Below, one piece after another: positions 54,139 to 62,833 of a stretch of 63,577 nucleotides of DNA. Location of the stretch: positions 1 through 63,577 of the forward strand of contig JAKLEZ010000031.1 in assembly GCA_022711465.1 (NCBI GenBank), in the 5' to 3' direction. The position numbers and the translations under genes were made by a program. Source of the DNA: Planctomycetota bacterium. Lineage in GTDB: Bacteria > Planctomycetota > Phycisphaerae > UBA1845 > PWPN01. Within the stretch, counting starts at the first letter, position 1; the number at the start of each line of letters is the position of its first letter. A model generated the notes under the pieces. It saw nothing but the letters and a program-made list of their open reading frames with translations. It had not been told where the DNA came from and did no database searches.

Positions 54139-55329
54139 ATGACGAATGCGCGTATCCTGTTCTACTTGCCCGACAGCATAATCCGCCGAAGTAGCGTTCT
54201 GAGCTCTCAGCTCCTCGGGCAGGCGAGGCACGTGTCTAGCCTGGGGGCCCAATGCTTGATTGTTGCCCGTGAAGTAGATGCGAGAATGGCCGAAGCTGCT
54301 CAGCTATCGATCGAGGACACGTATGGCCTCCGCTCGGCCCTGGTGTGCTGCTCCGAAGGCGTGCCGCTTGTCTCAAAGCTCCTATCATGTCGCAGGGCGA
54401 AGTCACACCTTGCTAAGAGCCTGCGAGCATTTGCGCCTACACACATTTACACCCGCTCCAACCTTGCGTTTCGCAGTGCAATGCAACTTGCCCGTACCCT
54501 TGGCGCGCGGCACGTACACGATGTACGAGGTGTTGAGGCAGCGGAGGCAGCAATGAACCCAAGCTGGCTCCGACGAACGGTGTATCCGCAAGCACTACGG
54601 CGAATTGAACGCCACGTTCTTGTTCGCGCTGACCGGCTAGTCTGTGTATCACACAGACTCGGGAGCTGGATCAAGGACGAGAGTGGACGCACAGATTACA
54701 CCGTTATACCATGCTGCGTCCAAGCTAGCAGGCCAATGGTCAGTGACATCGAGAGGAGACGCGTGCGCCAGCAGCTCGGGTTCCCTGATCATTCCAAGAT
54801 ACTATGTTACGTCGGAAGTGCACTCGCGTGGCAGAAGATCAGCAGCATTGTCGGCCTGTGTCGCGGAATGGCACTGGCAAATACCAACTGCCGATTCCTC
54901 TTTCTTACCCTCGATGTTGCTGCTATTCAGGGTGTTATTGCAAGGATCGGCCTTGATGCTTCGCGGTGCCATGTGACCTCCTGTCCTCACACTGGGGTAC
55001 ATGACTATTTGCAGGCCGGAGATGCGGGTATTTTGATGCGCGATGATACCCTCGTGAACAATGTCGCCTGCCCGGTGAAGATAGGTGAGTACCTTAGTGC
55101 CGGGCTGCCGGTTCTCCTTAGCCGCGGAATCGGCGACATGAGTGATCTCATCGCAAAGCACGGCGTGGGCCTAGTCATAGAGGACAGCCCTAGTGCGTGC
55201 TTGCGGGCGCTGGAGTTCCTCAATTGTGGTGCCTACGAAGAAGTGTCCCGCCGGTGCAGACTCTTTGTCGAGAAGCACCTCACGTGGAGCGCCTACAGTG
55301 AGGAGTTTCGCCAGCTCTACAGCTACTAA
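54139..55329 (+). CDS. Family 4-like glycosyltransferase
   Basis: A 396-aa GT-B protein; AAGGAAAA precedes the ATG. N-terminal domain: LLGQARHVSSLGAQCLIVAREVD, FAPTHIYTRSNLAFRSAMQLARTLGARHVHDVRG, ADRLVCVSHRLGSWIKDESG. C-terminal domain: RQQLGFPDHSKILCYVGSALAWQ, LQAGDAGILMRDDTLVNNVACPVKIGEYLSAGLPVLLSRGIGDMSDLIAKHGVGLVI, with the donor-binding E-x7-E replaced by DDTLVNNVACPVKIGEYL. Adds a sugar to the lipid-linked repeat unit; donor unknown. The gene ends 12 bp before an IS630-type element. Confidence 0.82.
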   Translation: MTNARILFYLPDSIIRRSSVLSSQLLGQARHVSSLGAQCLIVAREVDARMAEAAQLSIEDTYGLRSALVCCSEGVPLVSKLLSCRRAKSHLAKSLRAFAPTHIYTRSNLAFRSAMQLARTLGARHVHDVRGVEAAEAAMNPSWLRRTVYPQALRRIERHVLVRADRLVCVSHRLGSWIKDESGRTDYTVIPCCVQASRPMVSDIERRRVRQQLGFPDHSKILCYVGSALAWQKISSIVGLCRGMALANTNCRFLFLTLDVAAIQGVIARIGLDASRCHVTSCPHTGVHDYLQAGDAGILMRDDTLVNNVACPVKIGEYLSAGLPVLLSRGIGDMSDLIAKHGVGLVIEDSPSACLRALEFLNCGAYEEVSRRCRLFVEKHLTWSAYSEEFRQLYSY

Positions 55330-55341
55330 TCGGAGCATATA

Positions 55342-56425
55342 ATGTTGGACATTTGTCGGTTCGTGGTGTATACTTGATGCATGAGCCAACAAGACACACG
55401 AAGGTTGTCGCCGAGTGCTCAGGAGGCCCTGCGGGTTCGGGTGGTTCAGGCGATTCGGGGCGGGATGGGCAAGAGTGCGGCGTCTCGGGCATTCGGCGTA
55501 TCGCGGACATCCATCGACACGTGGCTCAAGGCAGTGGAGGCGGGCGACATCCGCTCGTTGCGTTCCAAGCCGCGGGGCCGACCCAAGGAGTCCCGGCTCA
55601 AGGGTCACGAGGCGGCGACGGTGGTTCGAATGATAACCGACCGTTGCCCGGATCAGCTCAAGATGCCGTTCGCGTTGTGGACCCGGGGGGCGGTCCAGCA
55701 GCTTCTGGCCGAACGCTTCGACGTGGCGGTTTCGGTATGGACGGTGGGGCGCTACTTGAAGCGGTGGAACCTCACGCCGCAGAAGCCGCTGCGGCGCGCG
55801 TACGAGCAGAACCCGGAAGCGGTTCAGCGTTGGCTGGACGTGGAGTACCCGGCGATCGTGCGGCGGGCTAAGCGTGAGAACGGCGTGATTTACTGGGGCG
55901 ACGAGATGGGCTTGCGATCCGACCATCAGGCTGGGCGCAGCTACGGGCGTCGAGGCGAGACGCCGGTCATTCCCGGCACCGGCAAGCGGTTCGGCTGCAA
56001 CATGATCTCGGCGATCACCAACCGTGGCGAACTGTCCTTCATGATCTTCAAGGAGCGGTTCACGACGCCGATCATGATCGCTTTCCTGCGGCGATTGATC
56101 CGGCTGAACTCCCGGAAGGTGTTCCTCATCCTGGATGGTCATCCGGTGCACCGGTCGTCACGTGTGGCCAGGTGGCTTGAGGAGCATGACGATCAGATTT
56201 GTGTGTTTTTCCTTCCGGGCTACAGCCCGGAGCTGAATCCCGACGAGCTCTTGAACCAGGACGTCAAGACCAACGCCCTTGGTCGCCAGCGACCGACGCA
56301 CCAACGGGCGATGATGCATCTGGTTCGAACGTACCTGTGGAGCACGCAACGACGACCCGATATCGTCAGCAACTACTTTCGCGAGAAGCACGTGGTCTAC
56401 GCAGCGGCGTGAGAATGTTCAACAT
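55342..56425. mobile_element. IS630-family element 1
   Basis: Ends: ATGTTGGACATT at 55342-55353 and AATGTTCAACAT at 56414-56425 form a 12-bp inverted repeat with one mismatch. TA dinucleotides flank both sides, as expected for IS630-family TA insertion, although exact termini are ambiguous by 1-2 bp. The element holds one transposase gene and sits between two glycosyltransferase genes. Confidence 0.75.
55381..56412 (+). CDS. IS630-family transposase
   Basis: A 343-aa intact transposase. N-terminal helix-turn-helix: SAQEALRVRVVQAIRGGMGKSAASRAFGVSRTSIDTWLKAVE, then a second recognition domain PFALWTRGAVQQLLAERFDVAVSVWTVGRYLKRWNL. The DDE catalytic core: IYWGDEMGLRSD (first Asp), FLILDGHPVHRSS (second Asp) and FLPGYSPELNPDELLNQDVK (Glu). 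The full frame and good ends suggest a recent, possibly active insertion. Confidence 0.92.
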   Translation: MSQQDTRRLSPSAQEALRVRVVQAIRGGMGKSAASRAFGVSRTSIDTWLKAVEAGDIRSLRSKPRGRPKESRLKGHEAATVVRMITDRCPDQLKMPFALWTRGAVQQLLAERFDVAVSVWTVGRYLKRWNLTPQKPLRRAYEQNPEAVQRWLDVEYPAIVRRAKRENGVIYWGDEMGLRSDHQAGRSYGRRGETPVIPGTGKRFGCNMISAITNRGELSFMIFKERFTTPIMIAFLRRLIRLNSRKVFLILDGHPVHRSSRVARWLEEHDDQICVFFLPGYSPELNPDELLNQDVKTNALGRQRPTHQRAMMHLVRTYLWSTQRRPDIVSNYFREKHVVYAAA

Positions 56426-56519
56426 ATAGTGCTCCCCGTAGTAAGAGGCTTCTGGCGAAGCGGTAAGCGACGGCACGGGAGGCTGGGCTTGGGGTTCTGC
56501 ACTCAGCGCCAGGTGAGCT

Positions 56520-57701
56520 ATGAGCCATTCATTCGGACCCATCCTTTACGTAGACTCTGCGGACTTTTCTAGGCCGCTATACGGTAGCGGTGGGGCCACA
56601 GTCTGTGGATCTGCGATCAGACACGCTGCGAGCAGCTTCGTATTTGTGGGATATACGTCTGACGATGATAGGTTGGGCTATGTGACAAGGAAACGCCTGT
56701 ATGGTGTTGACTTCAATTTCATGCCCATTGGTAGAGCCCCATCAGGTAGGCGTTGGGTGCCGGAGGCCATGCGTTTCGGCATACTGCTGCAGAGGTATCG
56801 GCGGGGGATAGCTGACCTGGGCATAACGCGGCTGTTTACGAGGACGTATTCTGCTCTTTGGTGGTGTGCATTTAGCACAAATTGGCGGGCATACTACTAC
56901 GCCCCTGGATTAGGCAACCCGCTGCTGATCGGGAGAAGGCCTGCATTGGGACGTGTGTTTTCGGGCGTCTATAACTATCTGCAAGGACGGGCGCTCGCGC
57001 GAACCACGGTTGCCTTTGCCGCCGCCTCCGAGGATGAGATCGCGAAGCACAACCGCTATTTGACTTCGGTGGGCTTGACGCGAAAATATGAAAGGCTGCC
57101 GACAGCTGTTAACACGGATCTCTTTAAGCCCAGGCCAAGGCACATTGCGCGAGGTAGGCTGGGAATCGCGCCTAGTGCAAAAGTGTTCGTGTATTCGGGT
57201 CGTTTAGCCAGGGTCAAGGGCATCGACCTGCTCCTTGAGAGCTTTCGCACTGTTCGGAAGCGTTATTCCGACTCAGTGTTCCTCATGGCCGGCCATGGAG
57301 AGGAGGAAGAGTGGGTCAGGAGGACCATTGAAGCGATGGATCTTGGGAACTCGGTTGTATTGCTGGGCAATATTCCGCCGGAACAACTTGCTGTCGTCAT
57401 TGCTGCAGCAAACGCCTGTGTTGTTGGATCCCATACCGAGGGTTTTTCGCTTGCAATGCTAGAGCATGCAGCATGCGGCCGACCCATCGTCAGCACTGAC
57501 GTTAGTGGGGCTAGGGACATCATTTGTGATGGCGTCAACGGCTTTATAGTGCACCAGCGCGACCCGGATATCTTTGCAGCGAAGATGATTGATGCCACGG
57601 CCCTATCAAACGTAGCGCGGTACTCCTGTCGCCTAGTTGAAGAAAACTACAGTGAGGAGCGCTTGTGGCAGAGCGTTCTGCAGCGCGTAAATGCCGACTA
57701 A
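56520..57701 (+). CDS. Family 4 glycosyltransferase
   Basis: A 393-aa GT-B enzyme. N-terminal half: ILYVDSADFSRPLYGSGGATVCGSAIRHA, FTRTYSALWWCAFSTNWRAYYYAPGLGNPLL. C-terminal half: FVYSGRLARVKGIDLLLESFRTVRKRYSDSVFLMAGHGEEE, VVLLGNIPPEQLAVVIAAANACVVGSHTEGFSLAMLEHAACGRPIVSTDVSGARDIICDGVNGFIV, with the full E-x7-E motif EGFSLAMLE. It is bracketed by IS630 element 1 (left) and element 2 (right). Its stop codon is TAA because element 2 inserted at the TA of an original TAG. Confidence 0.88.
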   Translation: MSHSFGPILYVDSADFSRPLYGSGGATVCGSAIRHAASSFVFVGYTSDDDRLGYVTRKRLYGVDFNFMPIGRAPSGRRWVPEAMRFGILLQRYRRGIADLGITRLFTRTYSALWWCAFSTNWRAYYYAPGLGNPLLIGRRPALGRVFSGVYNYLQGRALARTTVAFAAASEDEIAKHNRYLTSVGLTRKYERLPTAVNTDLFKPRPRHIARGRLGIAPSAKVFVYSGRLARVKGIDLLLESFRTVRKRYSDSVFLMAGHGEEEEWVRRTIEAMDLGNSVVLLGNIPPEQLAVVIAAANACVVGSHTEGFSLAMLEHAACGRPIVSTDVSGARDIICDGVNGFIVHQRDPDIFAAKMIDATALSNVARYSCRLVEENYSEERLWQSVLQRVNAD

Positions 57702-58874
57702 ATAGCTGCTCTTGAAAAGGAAACTGGCTGGCTCCAAGGATATCGGTGATGGAAACAAGAAACAGATACCCTTGGAGACCAAGCCATGGAAGGCAGTGTC
57801 TCATTGGGCCGAGCCGGACGCAAGCGGCTGCTGGAGGTGTACCGGCGGAGTCCGGAACCGGCGGTTCGGCTGCGAGCCCACATCATTCTGTTGCTGGCGA
57901 TGGGATACCCGTGGGCGTTGATTACGGCGACGTTGTTCTGCAGCACGCGGACGATCGACCGCTGGAAGAAGCGGTTCGAGGGGGGCGGTGTGGGGGCGCT
58001 CCTGGGGGATGGCCGAGGACGACGGCCGGTCTTCGGGGGCGGGCTGATCGAGGTTGTGGTGCACTGGGTGAAGGCCCACGTTCCTCGCGATTTCGGTTTC
58101 GTGCGGAGCCGATGGTGCTGCGGGACCCTGGTGACCCTGATGGCGGAGATGTACCACGTCCGGGTCAGCCGGGAGACGGTGCGGTGATGGCTGCACGGGG
58201 AAGACCTGGTGTGGCGTCGGCCGCGGCCGGTGCTGGGGCCGAAGGACCCGCAGCGGCGGGCGAAGCTCCGCGGACTGCGGTATTTGCTGGCGAATCTGGC
58301 CGAGGACGAGATTGCGGTGTTCCAGGACGAGGTGGACGTCAACACGAACCCGAAGATCGGAAGCATGTGGATGGTTCGGGGCGAACAGGCGGAGGTCCAG
58401 ACACCGGGAACCAACGAGAAGCGATACCTCGCCGGATCCCTCAACTGGCGGACGGGGGAGTTGATCTTGACGGAGGGGCGTCCGCGAGAGGGGCGATCGA
58501 GTGCGTTGTTTGTGCGGCACCTGGAGGAGCTTCGACATCGGCTCCGGCGGTATCGGAAGATCCACGTGATCTGCGACAACGCGATCTTTCACGATCCGGA
58601 GCGGTGCGGCCGGATCCGGGAGTACCTGGCCCAGTGGGGGCATCGGATCGAACTGCACTTTCTGCCGAAGTACTCGCCGGATGCGAACCCGATCGAGCGG
58701 ATCTGGTGGAAGCTGCACGAGGCCGTCACGCGGAACCATCGCTGTCAGACCATGCAGGAACTGCTGGACATGGTCTTCGACTGGCTGGCGGACCGCCGAC
58801 CCTTCGAGGTAGAACGCGATGTCTACGTCCCCCGGCCTGCCGCCTGACCACTTTCCCTATTGTGGGGAGCCATT
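57701..58874. mobile_element. IS630-family element 2 (1174 bp)
   Basis: The ends are imperfect 27-bp inverted repeats (57701-57727 and 58848-58874; 18 of 27 positions match by eye, including AAT, GCT and GGAAA near the inner part). TA flanks both ends (57699-57700 and 58875-58876). Removing the element and one TA joins GAC-TAG-CGTGATGGAG, placing the glycosyltransferase stop 20 bp before the next start. The right repeat directly abuts the transposase stop codon. Confidence 0.8.
57786..58847 (+). pseudogene. IS630-family transposase interrupted by in-frame TGA
   Basis: One continuous frame of 353 codons broken only by a TGA at 58185-58187. Before it: LGRAGRKRLLEVYRRSPEPAVRLRAHIILLLAMGYPW and the helix-turn-helix TRTIDRWKKRFEGGGVGALLG. 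At the break homologues read ETVRRWLH; here it is ETVR-stop-WLHGEDLVWRRPRPVLG, consistent with CGA to TGA. After it the DDE core is complete: VFQDEVDVNTNPKIG, IHVICDNAIFHDPE and FLPKYSPDANPIERIWW. Element 2 is therefore probably non-autonomous now, unless the stop is read through. Confidence 0.88.
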
Positions 58875-58895
58875 TAGCGTGATGGAGTTGGTGAA

Positions 58896-60197
58896 GTGGC
58901 ACGGTTAAGGGTATTAGCATCCGTCTACGCCTGCGGCCCTAAATGGGGCTCTGAGATCGGCATGGGGTGGAATTGGATATCTCACCTTGCGCGCTACTGC
59001 GAAGTGACCGTGCTTACCGAGCGAGGGTTTCAGGACGATATTGCTGCGGCAGCGTCTGTTTTTTGTGGCGCTGCGGAGCCGAGGTTTTACTATATCGACG
59101 TTGAAGATAAGGGACGAAGGCAATTCTGGAAGCAAGGTGACTGGCGGTTTTACTGGCACTACCGAAAATGGCAACAGAGAGCCTTCGTGGTTGCAGGCGA
59201 GCTCACAAAGAAGATGGGCTTCGATGTTGCTCACCAATTGAACATGATTGGATATCGGGAACCAGGCTACTTGTGGAAGCTCCCGCTGCCTTTTGTATGG
59301 GGGCCCATTGGTGGGCACGCACAGATGCCATGGAGATTCATGCGTATCCTCGGCTTGCGTGCCGCTTTGAAGTACACTGCCCGAAATCTCCTGAATGCCG
59401 TGCAAATGAGGACGCATGCTAGGGTTAGAGTTGCAACCACACGAGCAGCAGCACTCATCGCCGCAACAGAGGCGGATCAGAAGGCGATCTGGAGTGTTCA
59501 TCGTCGAAGAGCAGTCTTGATCAATGAGACTGGCACTCGTCCGCTCGAGGCTAGGACGGGGAGAAGCACCTACAACGCCGACCGCCCTTTCCGTTTGGCT
59601 TGGTGCGGCTTCTTCGTAGGCCGCAAAGGAATGCCGTTAGCCCTGAGAGCGATCGCCTCTGTCCCGGCAGAGAGACCCGTGGAACTTCACATAATCGGCT
59701 ACGGGCCGGAAGAAGCACGGTGGCGGGCGTTGGCCAGGGATCTTGGGATTGATGCGCGGTGTCGCTGGCTTGGGCGATTAGACCACAAGGACGCCTTAGA
59801 TGCAATGGCTGAGTGCGACTGCCTCTTGTTCACTAGCTTACAGGAAGGAACCTCCCATGCGGTGCTTGAGGCTCTTGGTATGGGCCTTCCCGTAATATGT
59901 CACGACTGCTGTGGGCATGGAGATAGCATTGATGAGGGTTGTGGCATCAAGATTCCGGTCGTATCGCCGGCAAGCAGCATAAAGGGCTTCACAGCTGCCA
60001 TCGCGATGCTTGCCGGAAGCCCGTCATTAATGACGCAGATGTCTCGGGCAGCCGTGGGTCGCGCTGAGGCATTGTCTTGGGACAACAAGGCTCGCCAGAT
60101 GGTTGAGATTTACCGGCGCATACTGCACTCCGGTTGTAGCCGCACCTGGCCCGACGACAGCACAAGCAGCATGCGCAAACATGAGAAGTCCGAGTAA
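58896..60197 (+). CDS. Family 4 glycosyltransferase
   Basis: A 433-aa GT-B enzyme starting with GTG (GGAG 8 nt upstream). N-terminal half: LASVYACGPKWGSEIGMGWNWISHLARYCEVTVLTERGF, VAHQLNMIGYREPGYLWKLPLPFVWGPIGGHAQMPW. C-terminal half: RLAWCGFFVGRKGMPLALRAIASVPAERPVELHIIGYGPEEARW, CRWLGRLDHKDALDAMAECDCLLFTSLQEGTSHAVLEALGMGLPVICHD. The motif EGTSHAVLE provides the E-x7-E donor site. It resembles the EpsF/WbnE type with an RxxG-like opening. It overlaps the acyltransferase gene by 17 bp. Confidence 0.88.
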   Translation: MARLRVLASVYACGPKWGSEIGMGWNWISHLARYCEVTVLTERGFQDDIAAAASVFCGAAEPRFYYIDVEDKGRRQFWKQGDWRFYWHYRKWQQRAFVVAGELTKKMGFDVAHQLNMIGYREPGYLWKLPLPFVWGPIGGHAQMPWRFMRILGLRAALKYTARNLLNAVQMRTHARVRVATTRAAALIAATEADQKAIWSVHRRRAVLINETGTRPLEARTGRSTYNADRPFRLAWCGFFVGRKGMPLALRAIASVPAERPVELHIIGYGPEEARWRALARDLGIDARCRWLGRLDHKDALDAMAECDCLLFTSLQEGTSHAVLEALGMGLPVICHDCCGHGDSIDEGCGIKIPVVSPASSIKGFTAAIAMLAGSPSLMTQMSRAAVGRAEALSWDNKARQMVEIYRRILHSGCSRTWPDDSTSSMRKHEKSE

Positions 60198-60765
60198 TAT
60201 TAGACCTGGTCGCTCGCGCTTGCGGCTTAGGATCCGGTCGGTCGCGAATCGTATTCGCTCCGGGTTGTATTTCAGCCTGCGGTGCTCCTGGGTCCGGCGC
60301 AGGGGCATGGTTCGCATTCCATGGTCCGTTGATTTGTGGTCACCTCACCGAGATATCAGCCTCGGCGATCGGGTACAGTTTGGCCGAGGATGTATTGTTC
60401 ACTGCGATACAGCCATCGGCAACAGCGTTCTTCTCGCGCGGAACGTCGCAATCATCGGCCGAAACGATCACCGGATCGACCTCGTCGGCAAGACCATTTG
60501 GGATTCTCCCCGGGGAGATACCCTGAAGGTGTTTATTGAGGACGATGTCTGGATTGGGCACGGGAGCATTATTCTGTCCGGAGTGCGAATAGGCCGGGGC
60601 TCTGTTATCGGAGCGGGTTCCGTGGTTTCCAGGGACGTGCCTCGGTATTCGATCGTTTGCGGCGTGCCAGCACGAGTCATCGGACAGCGATTCGGAAGCG
60701 ACCAGATCCAGGAACATGAACGCATTCTGGGCTGCTATGACTCCTGTGAGACAGTTAGGAGCTGA
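60181..60765 (+). CDS. Left-handed beta-helix acyltransferase (CapG/WbbJ-like)
   Basis: A 194-aa O-acetyltransferase. The start at 60181 lies inside the preceding gene (17-bp overlap); a longer frame from 60103 exists but is less likely. Hexapeptide repeats give the LbetaH coil: ISLGDRVQFGRGCIVHCDTAIGNSVLLARNVAIIGRNDH, VFIEDDVWIGHGSIILSGVRIGRGSVIGAGSVVSRDVPRYSIVCGVPARVIG. The C-terminal GVPAR end is diagnostic for the CAT/NodL-type family. It likely acetylates a sugar of the exopolysaccharide or its repeat unit. Confidence 0.87.
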   Translation: MRSPSNIRPGRSRLRLRIRSVANRIRSGLYFSLRCSWVRRRGMVRIPWSVDLWSPHRDISLGDRVQFGRGCIVHCDTAIGNSVLLARNVAIIGRNDHRIDLVGKTIWDSPRGDTLKVFIEDDVWIGHGSIILSGVRIGRGSVIGAGSVVSRDVPRYSIVCGVPARVIGQRFGSDQIQEHERILGCYDSCETVRS

Positions 60766-60767
60766 AC

Positions 60768-61712
60768 GTGGCGGATGCAGCGTGCAGTGGGTGTGGGTAC
60801 AACCAGCAACGCCCAGTAGGCAGTAAGCGAGGTTGGGCTTTGTGGCAATGCGAGCGATGTGGCACAGTATGTGTTTGGCCACAGCCTACGCCCGAGCAAT
60901 TGGCATCGATTTATTCGTGCAGTGCGGGCTACTTTGCTACGGCCTCTAAGGATTTGGCCTTGACCTCGTCGTCTAGTGCTTGGCTGGTTGACGCGGAGCT
61001 GCGGGCAGTCGGGATATCTCCCGGACGGTTTCTGGACGTCGGATGTAGCACCGGGCAACTCATTTATCACCTGAGGGCGCTGGGATGGTCTGTCGAGGGG
61101 ATTGATGTTAATCGTGAGGCAGTGCGCACTGCTCAAGAGAACGGCCTCGATGCATCGTTATGTGAGTTGGAGGACTACATAGGCCACGATGGTGCGTTCG
61201 ATGTTGTGTACATGGGGGATGTTATTGAGCATGTGCGTGTTCCCCTTCGGACGCTGAGATCGGCTCATAAGCTATTGCGAGGGGGCGGGGTCCTGGTCGC
61301 GCGGACACCAAACGCGGCCTGCTCGTTTGCTAAGGCGACCTTAGTATTGGCCAAGCAGGTGCATTTCCCGTGGCCGCATTCCGAGGCGCCCTACCACTTG
61401 CACGAATTTACGCCGATGGGCTTAGGAGAGCTGTGTGACCGTGCTGGCTTTGAGGTCCTTAGTGTCAGACTTACCGGTAAAACTCCCTTTTTGTATACAC
61501 TTGGTAGTACGGGGTTGTTTGACGAGTTGAAAACCACAATGAAGCATAGTGGCCGTTACCGGCTTAACTCTCACTTGTTGTTTAGCTTGCCGAAGCTCGT
61601 GGGCACGGCGGCCCTGCTCGCGCCATTTTACGTGTATTCGCGTTTCGCCGACCGAGTTCGGGCGACTGGTCATGCTATTAGATTGATTGCTCGTCGTAGG
61701 GACTATCGATAA
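60768..61712 (+). CDS. SAM-dependent methyltransferase with N-terminal zinc-type Cys pairs
   Basis: A 314-aa class I methyltransferase starting with GTG 3 bp after the acyltransferase stop. CSGCGYNQQRP and CERCGTVCVWPQPTPEQL form a Cys4 zinc motif at the N-terminus. The core carries RFLDVGCSTGQLIYHLRALGWSVEGIDVN (motif I), FDVVYMGDVIEHVRVPLRTLRSA and GVLVARTPNAACSF. It is related in layout to the methyltransferase at 48078, so two methylations of the polymer are plausible. The gene uses noticeably more A/T-ending codons than the WecG-type gene that follows. Confidence 0.85.
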   Translation: MADAACSGCGYNQQRPVGSKRGWALWQCERCGTVCVWPQPTPEQLASIYSCSAGYFATASKDLALTSSSSAWLVDAELRAVGISPGRFLDVGCSTGQLIYHLRALGWSVEGIDVNREAVRTAQENGLDASLCELEDYIGHDGAFDVVYMGDVIEHVRVPLRTLRSAHKLLRGGGVLVARTPNAACSFAKATLVLAKQVHFPWPHSEAPYHLHEFTPMGLGELCDRAGFEVLSVRLTGKTPFLYTLGSTGLFDELKTTMKHSGRYRLNSHLLFSLPKLVGTAALLAPFYVYSRFADRVRATGHAIRLIARRRDYR

Positions 61713-61723
61713 AAGAGCACGGC

Positions 61724-62536
61724 ATGGGTGCGCAGGTCGAGCACGAGTGCTGCGTCAGTGAGCGTCGGACCGACGTTCTTGGAGTTGAGTTCAATCTCGT
61801 CGACTACCGTGCCGTTACCGAAGAGATTGCCGCCTGGCGCAATGCAGGTCGGCGCGAGATCGTGGCGATTACGAATCCGCATAGCGTCCTGCTCTGCGCT
61901 CGCGATCCCACTATGGGTGCGGCCACCCGGAACGCTGGCCTGGTTCTTCCGGACGGCACCGGCATCATCTTGGCAGCCCGAATCCTCGGTTATCAGCACA
62001 ACGGTCGCGTCACCGGCCCGGCCCTGATGCTCTACCTGTGCGACAAGGGCCGGGAGCTCGGCTTCCGTCATTACTTCTACGGCGGCAATGAAGGCGTCGC
62101 CGACCAGCTGGCCGAACGTCTCTCCGAGCGTTTTCCCGGCCTTCAGGTCGGTGGCACGTTCTGCCCTCCCTTTCGCCCCATCACCGAGGAGGAAGACAAG
62201 GAGATCGTACACCGCATCAACGCCACGCTTCCGGACATCGTTTGGGTCGGCCTTGGTGCTCCCAAGCAGGAGAAGTGGATGCTCGCCCATCACGGTCGGA
62301 TCGCCGCCACAGCCATGATCGGCATCGGCGCCGCCTTCGACTTCCACTCCGGCAACGTCAGATGGGCTCCCCGTTGGATTCGGAAGTTGGGAATCGAATG
62401 GGCCTGGCGACTGGCCCTAAACCCCCGCCGCATGTGGCGACGAAATCTGGACAGCCCGATCTTTCTCTGCAAAGTAATCGCTCAGCGTCTCCGCGGCGCC
62501 ATTGCTGGCCTCAAAGCACAACGCTACGAGCCCTGA
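61724..62536 (+). CDS. WecG/TagA/CpsF-family glycosyltransferase
   Basis: A 270-aa enzyme of the WecG/TagA/CpsF family that adds a ManNAc-type sugar to lipid-linked GlcNAc. Signature: VEFNLVDYRAVTEEIAAW, ITNPHSVLLCARDPTMGAATRNAGLVLPDGTGIILAARILG, RHYFYGGNEGVADQLAERLSERFPGLQVGGTFCPPF, PDIVWVGLGAPKQEKWMLAHHGRIAATAMIGIGAAFDFHSGNVRWAPRWIRKLGIEW. The DGTG and GLGAPKQE motifs are intact. Composition returns to the GC-rich type of the export operon. Together with the WecA-type enzyme at 34476 it would build the first two sugars of the repeat unit. Confidence 0.92.
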   Translation: MGAQVEHECCVSERRTDVLGVEFNLVDYRAVTEEIAAWRNAGRREIVAITNPHSVLLCARDPTMGAATRNAGLVLPDGTGIILAARILGYQHNGRVTGPALMLYLCDKGRELGFRHYFYGGNEGVADQLAERLSERFPGLQVGGTFCPPFRPITEEEDKEIVHRINATLPDIVWVGLGAPKQEKWMLAHHGRIAATAMIGIGAAFDFHSGNVRWAPRWIRKLGIEWAWRLALNPRRMWRRNLDSPIFLCKVIAQRLRGAIAGLKAQRYEP

Positions 62537-62833
62537 CGGCAAACAACCGATCGCTGGCAACCGGAAGCGAGCTTCCGCTACAAATCAGTATCACATCCAC
62601 TTTCCCGCGCCGGCTCGCTGGCTGCCGCTCCCGTAACTGCCTCCGTCCCCGCCGTCGTCGTCCCCGTCGCCGCCGTCGTCGTCCCCGTCGCCGCCGTCGC
62701 CACCTCCGTCGCCGCCACCGCTGCCGTCGTCACCATCGCCAGCGGCTCGCCCGGGCCGTGCAGGGTCACGTCCCCCGCCACCGGGGGCGGAACGTCCTCG
62801 CCGCAGCGCCGCCGCTGCAGCCGCTCCAACTCA
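62537..62833. repeat. Low-complexity CGTCGC/GTCGTC tandem repeat region
   Basis: Between ~62640 and 62735 the sequence is a tandem of ~21-bp units of the form CCGTCGTCGTCCCCGTCGCCG, repeated two to three times and then decaying. On the minus strand an open frame (from ~62829) gives an Ala/Thr-rich run (TAATGTTT, TGAAA) after LQRRRCGEDVPPP and may be the end of a gene cut by the IS66 element; on the plus strand it is Arg-rich. I support no gene here. Confidence 0.5.

Noticed and set aside
62640..62735. CRISPR-like direct repeats
   Set aside because: Units are simple triplet-rich tandem sequence without unique spacers and there are no cas genes.
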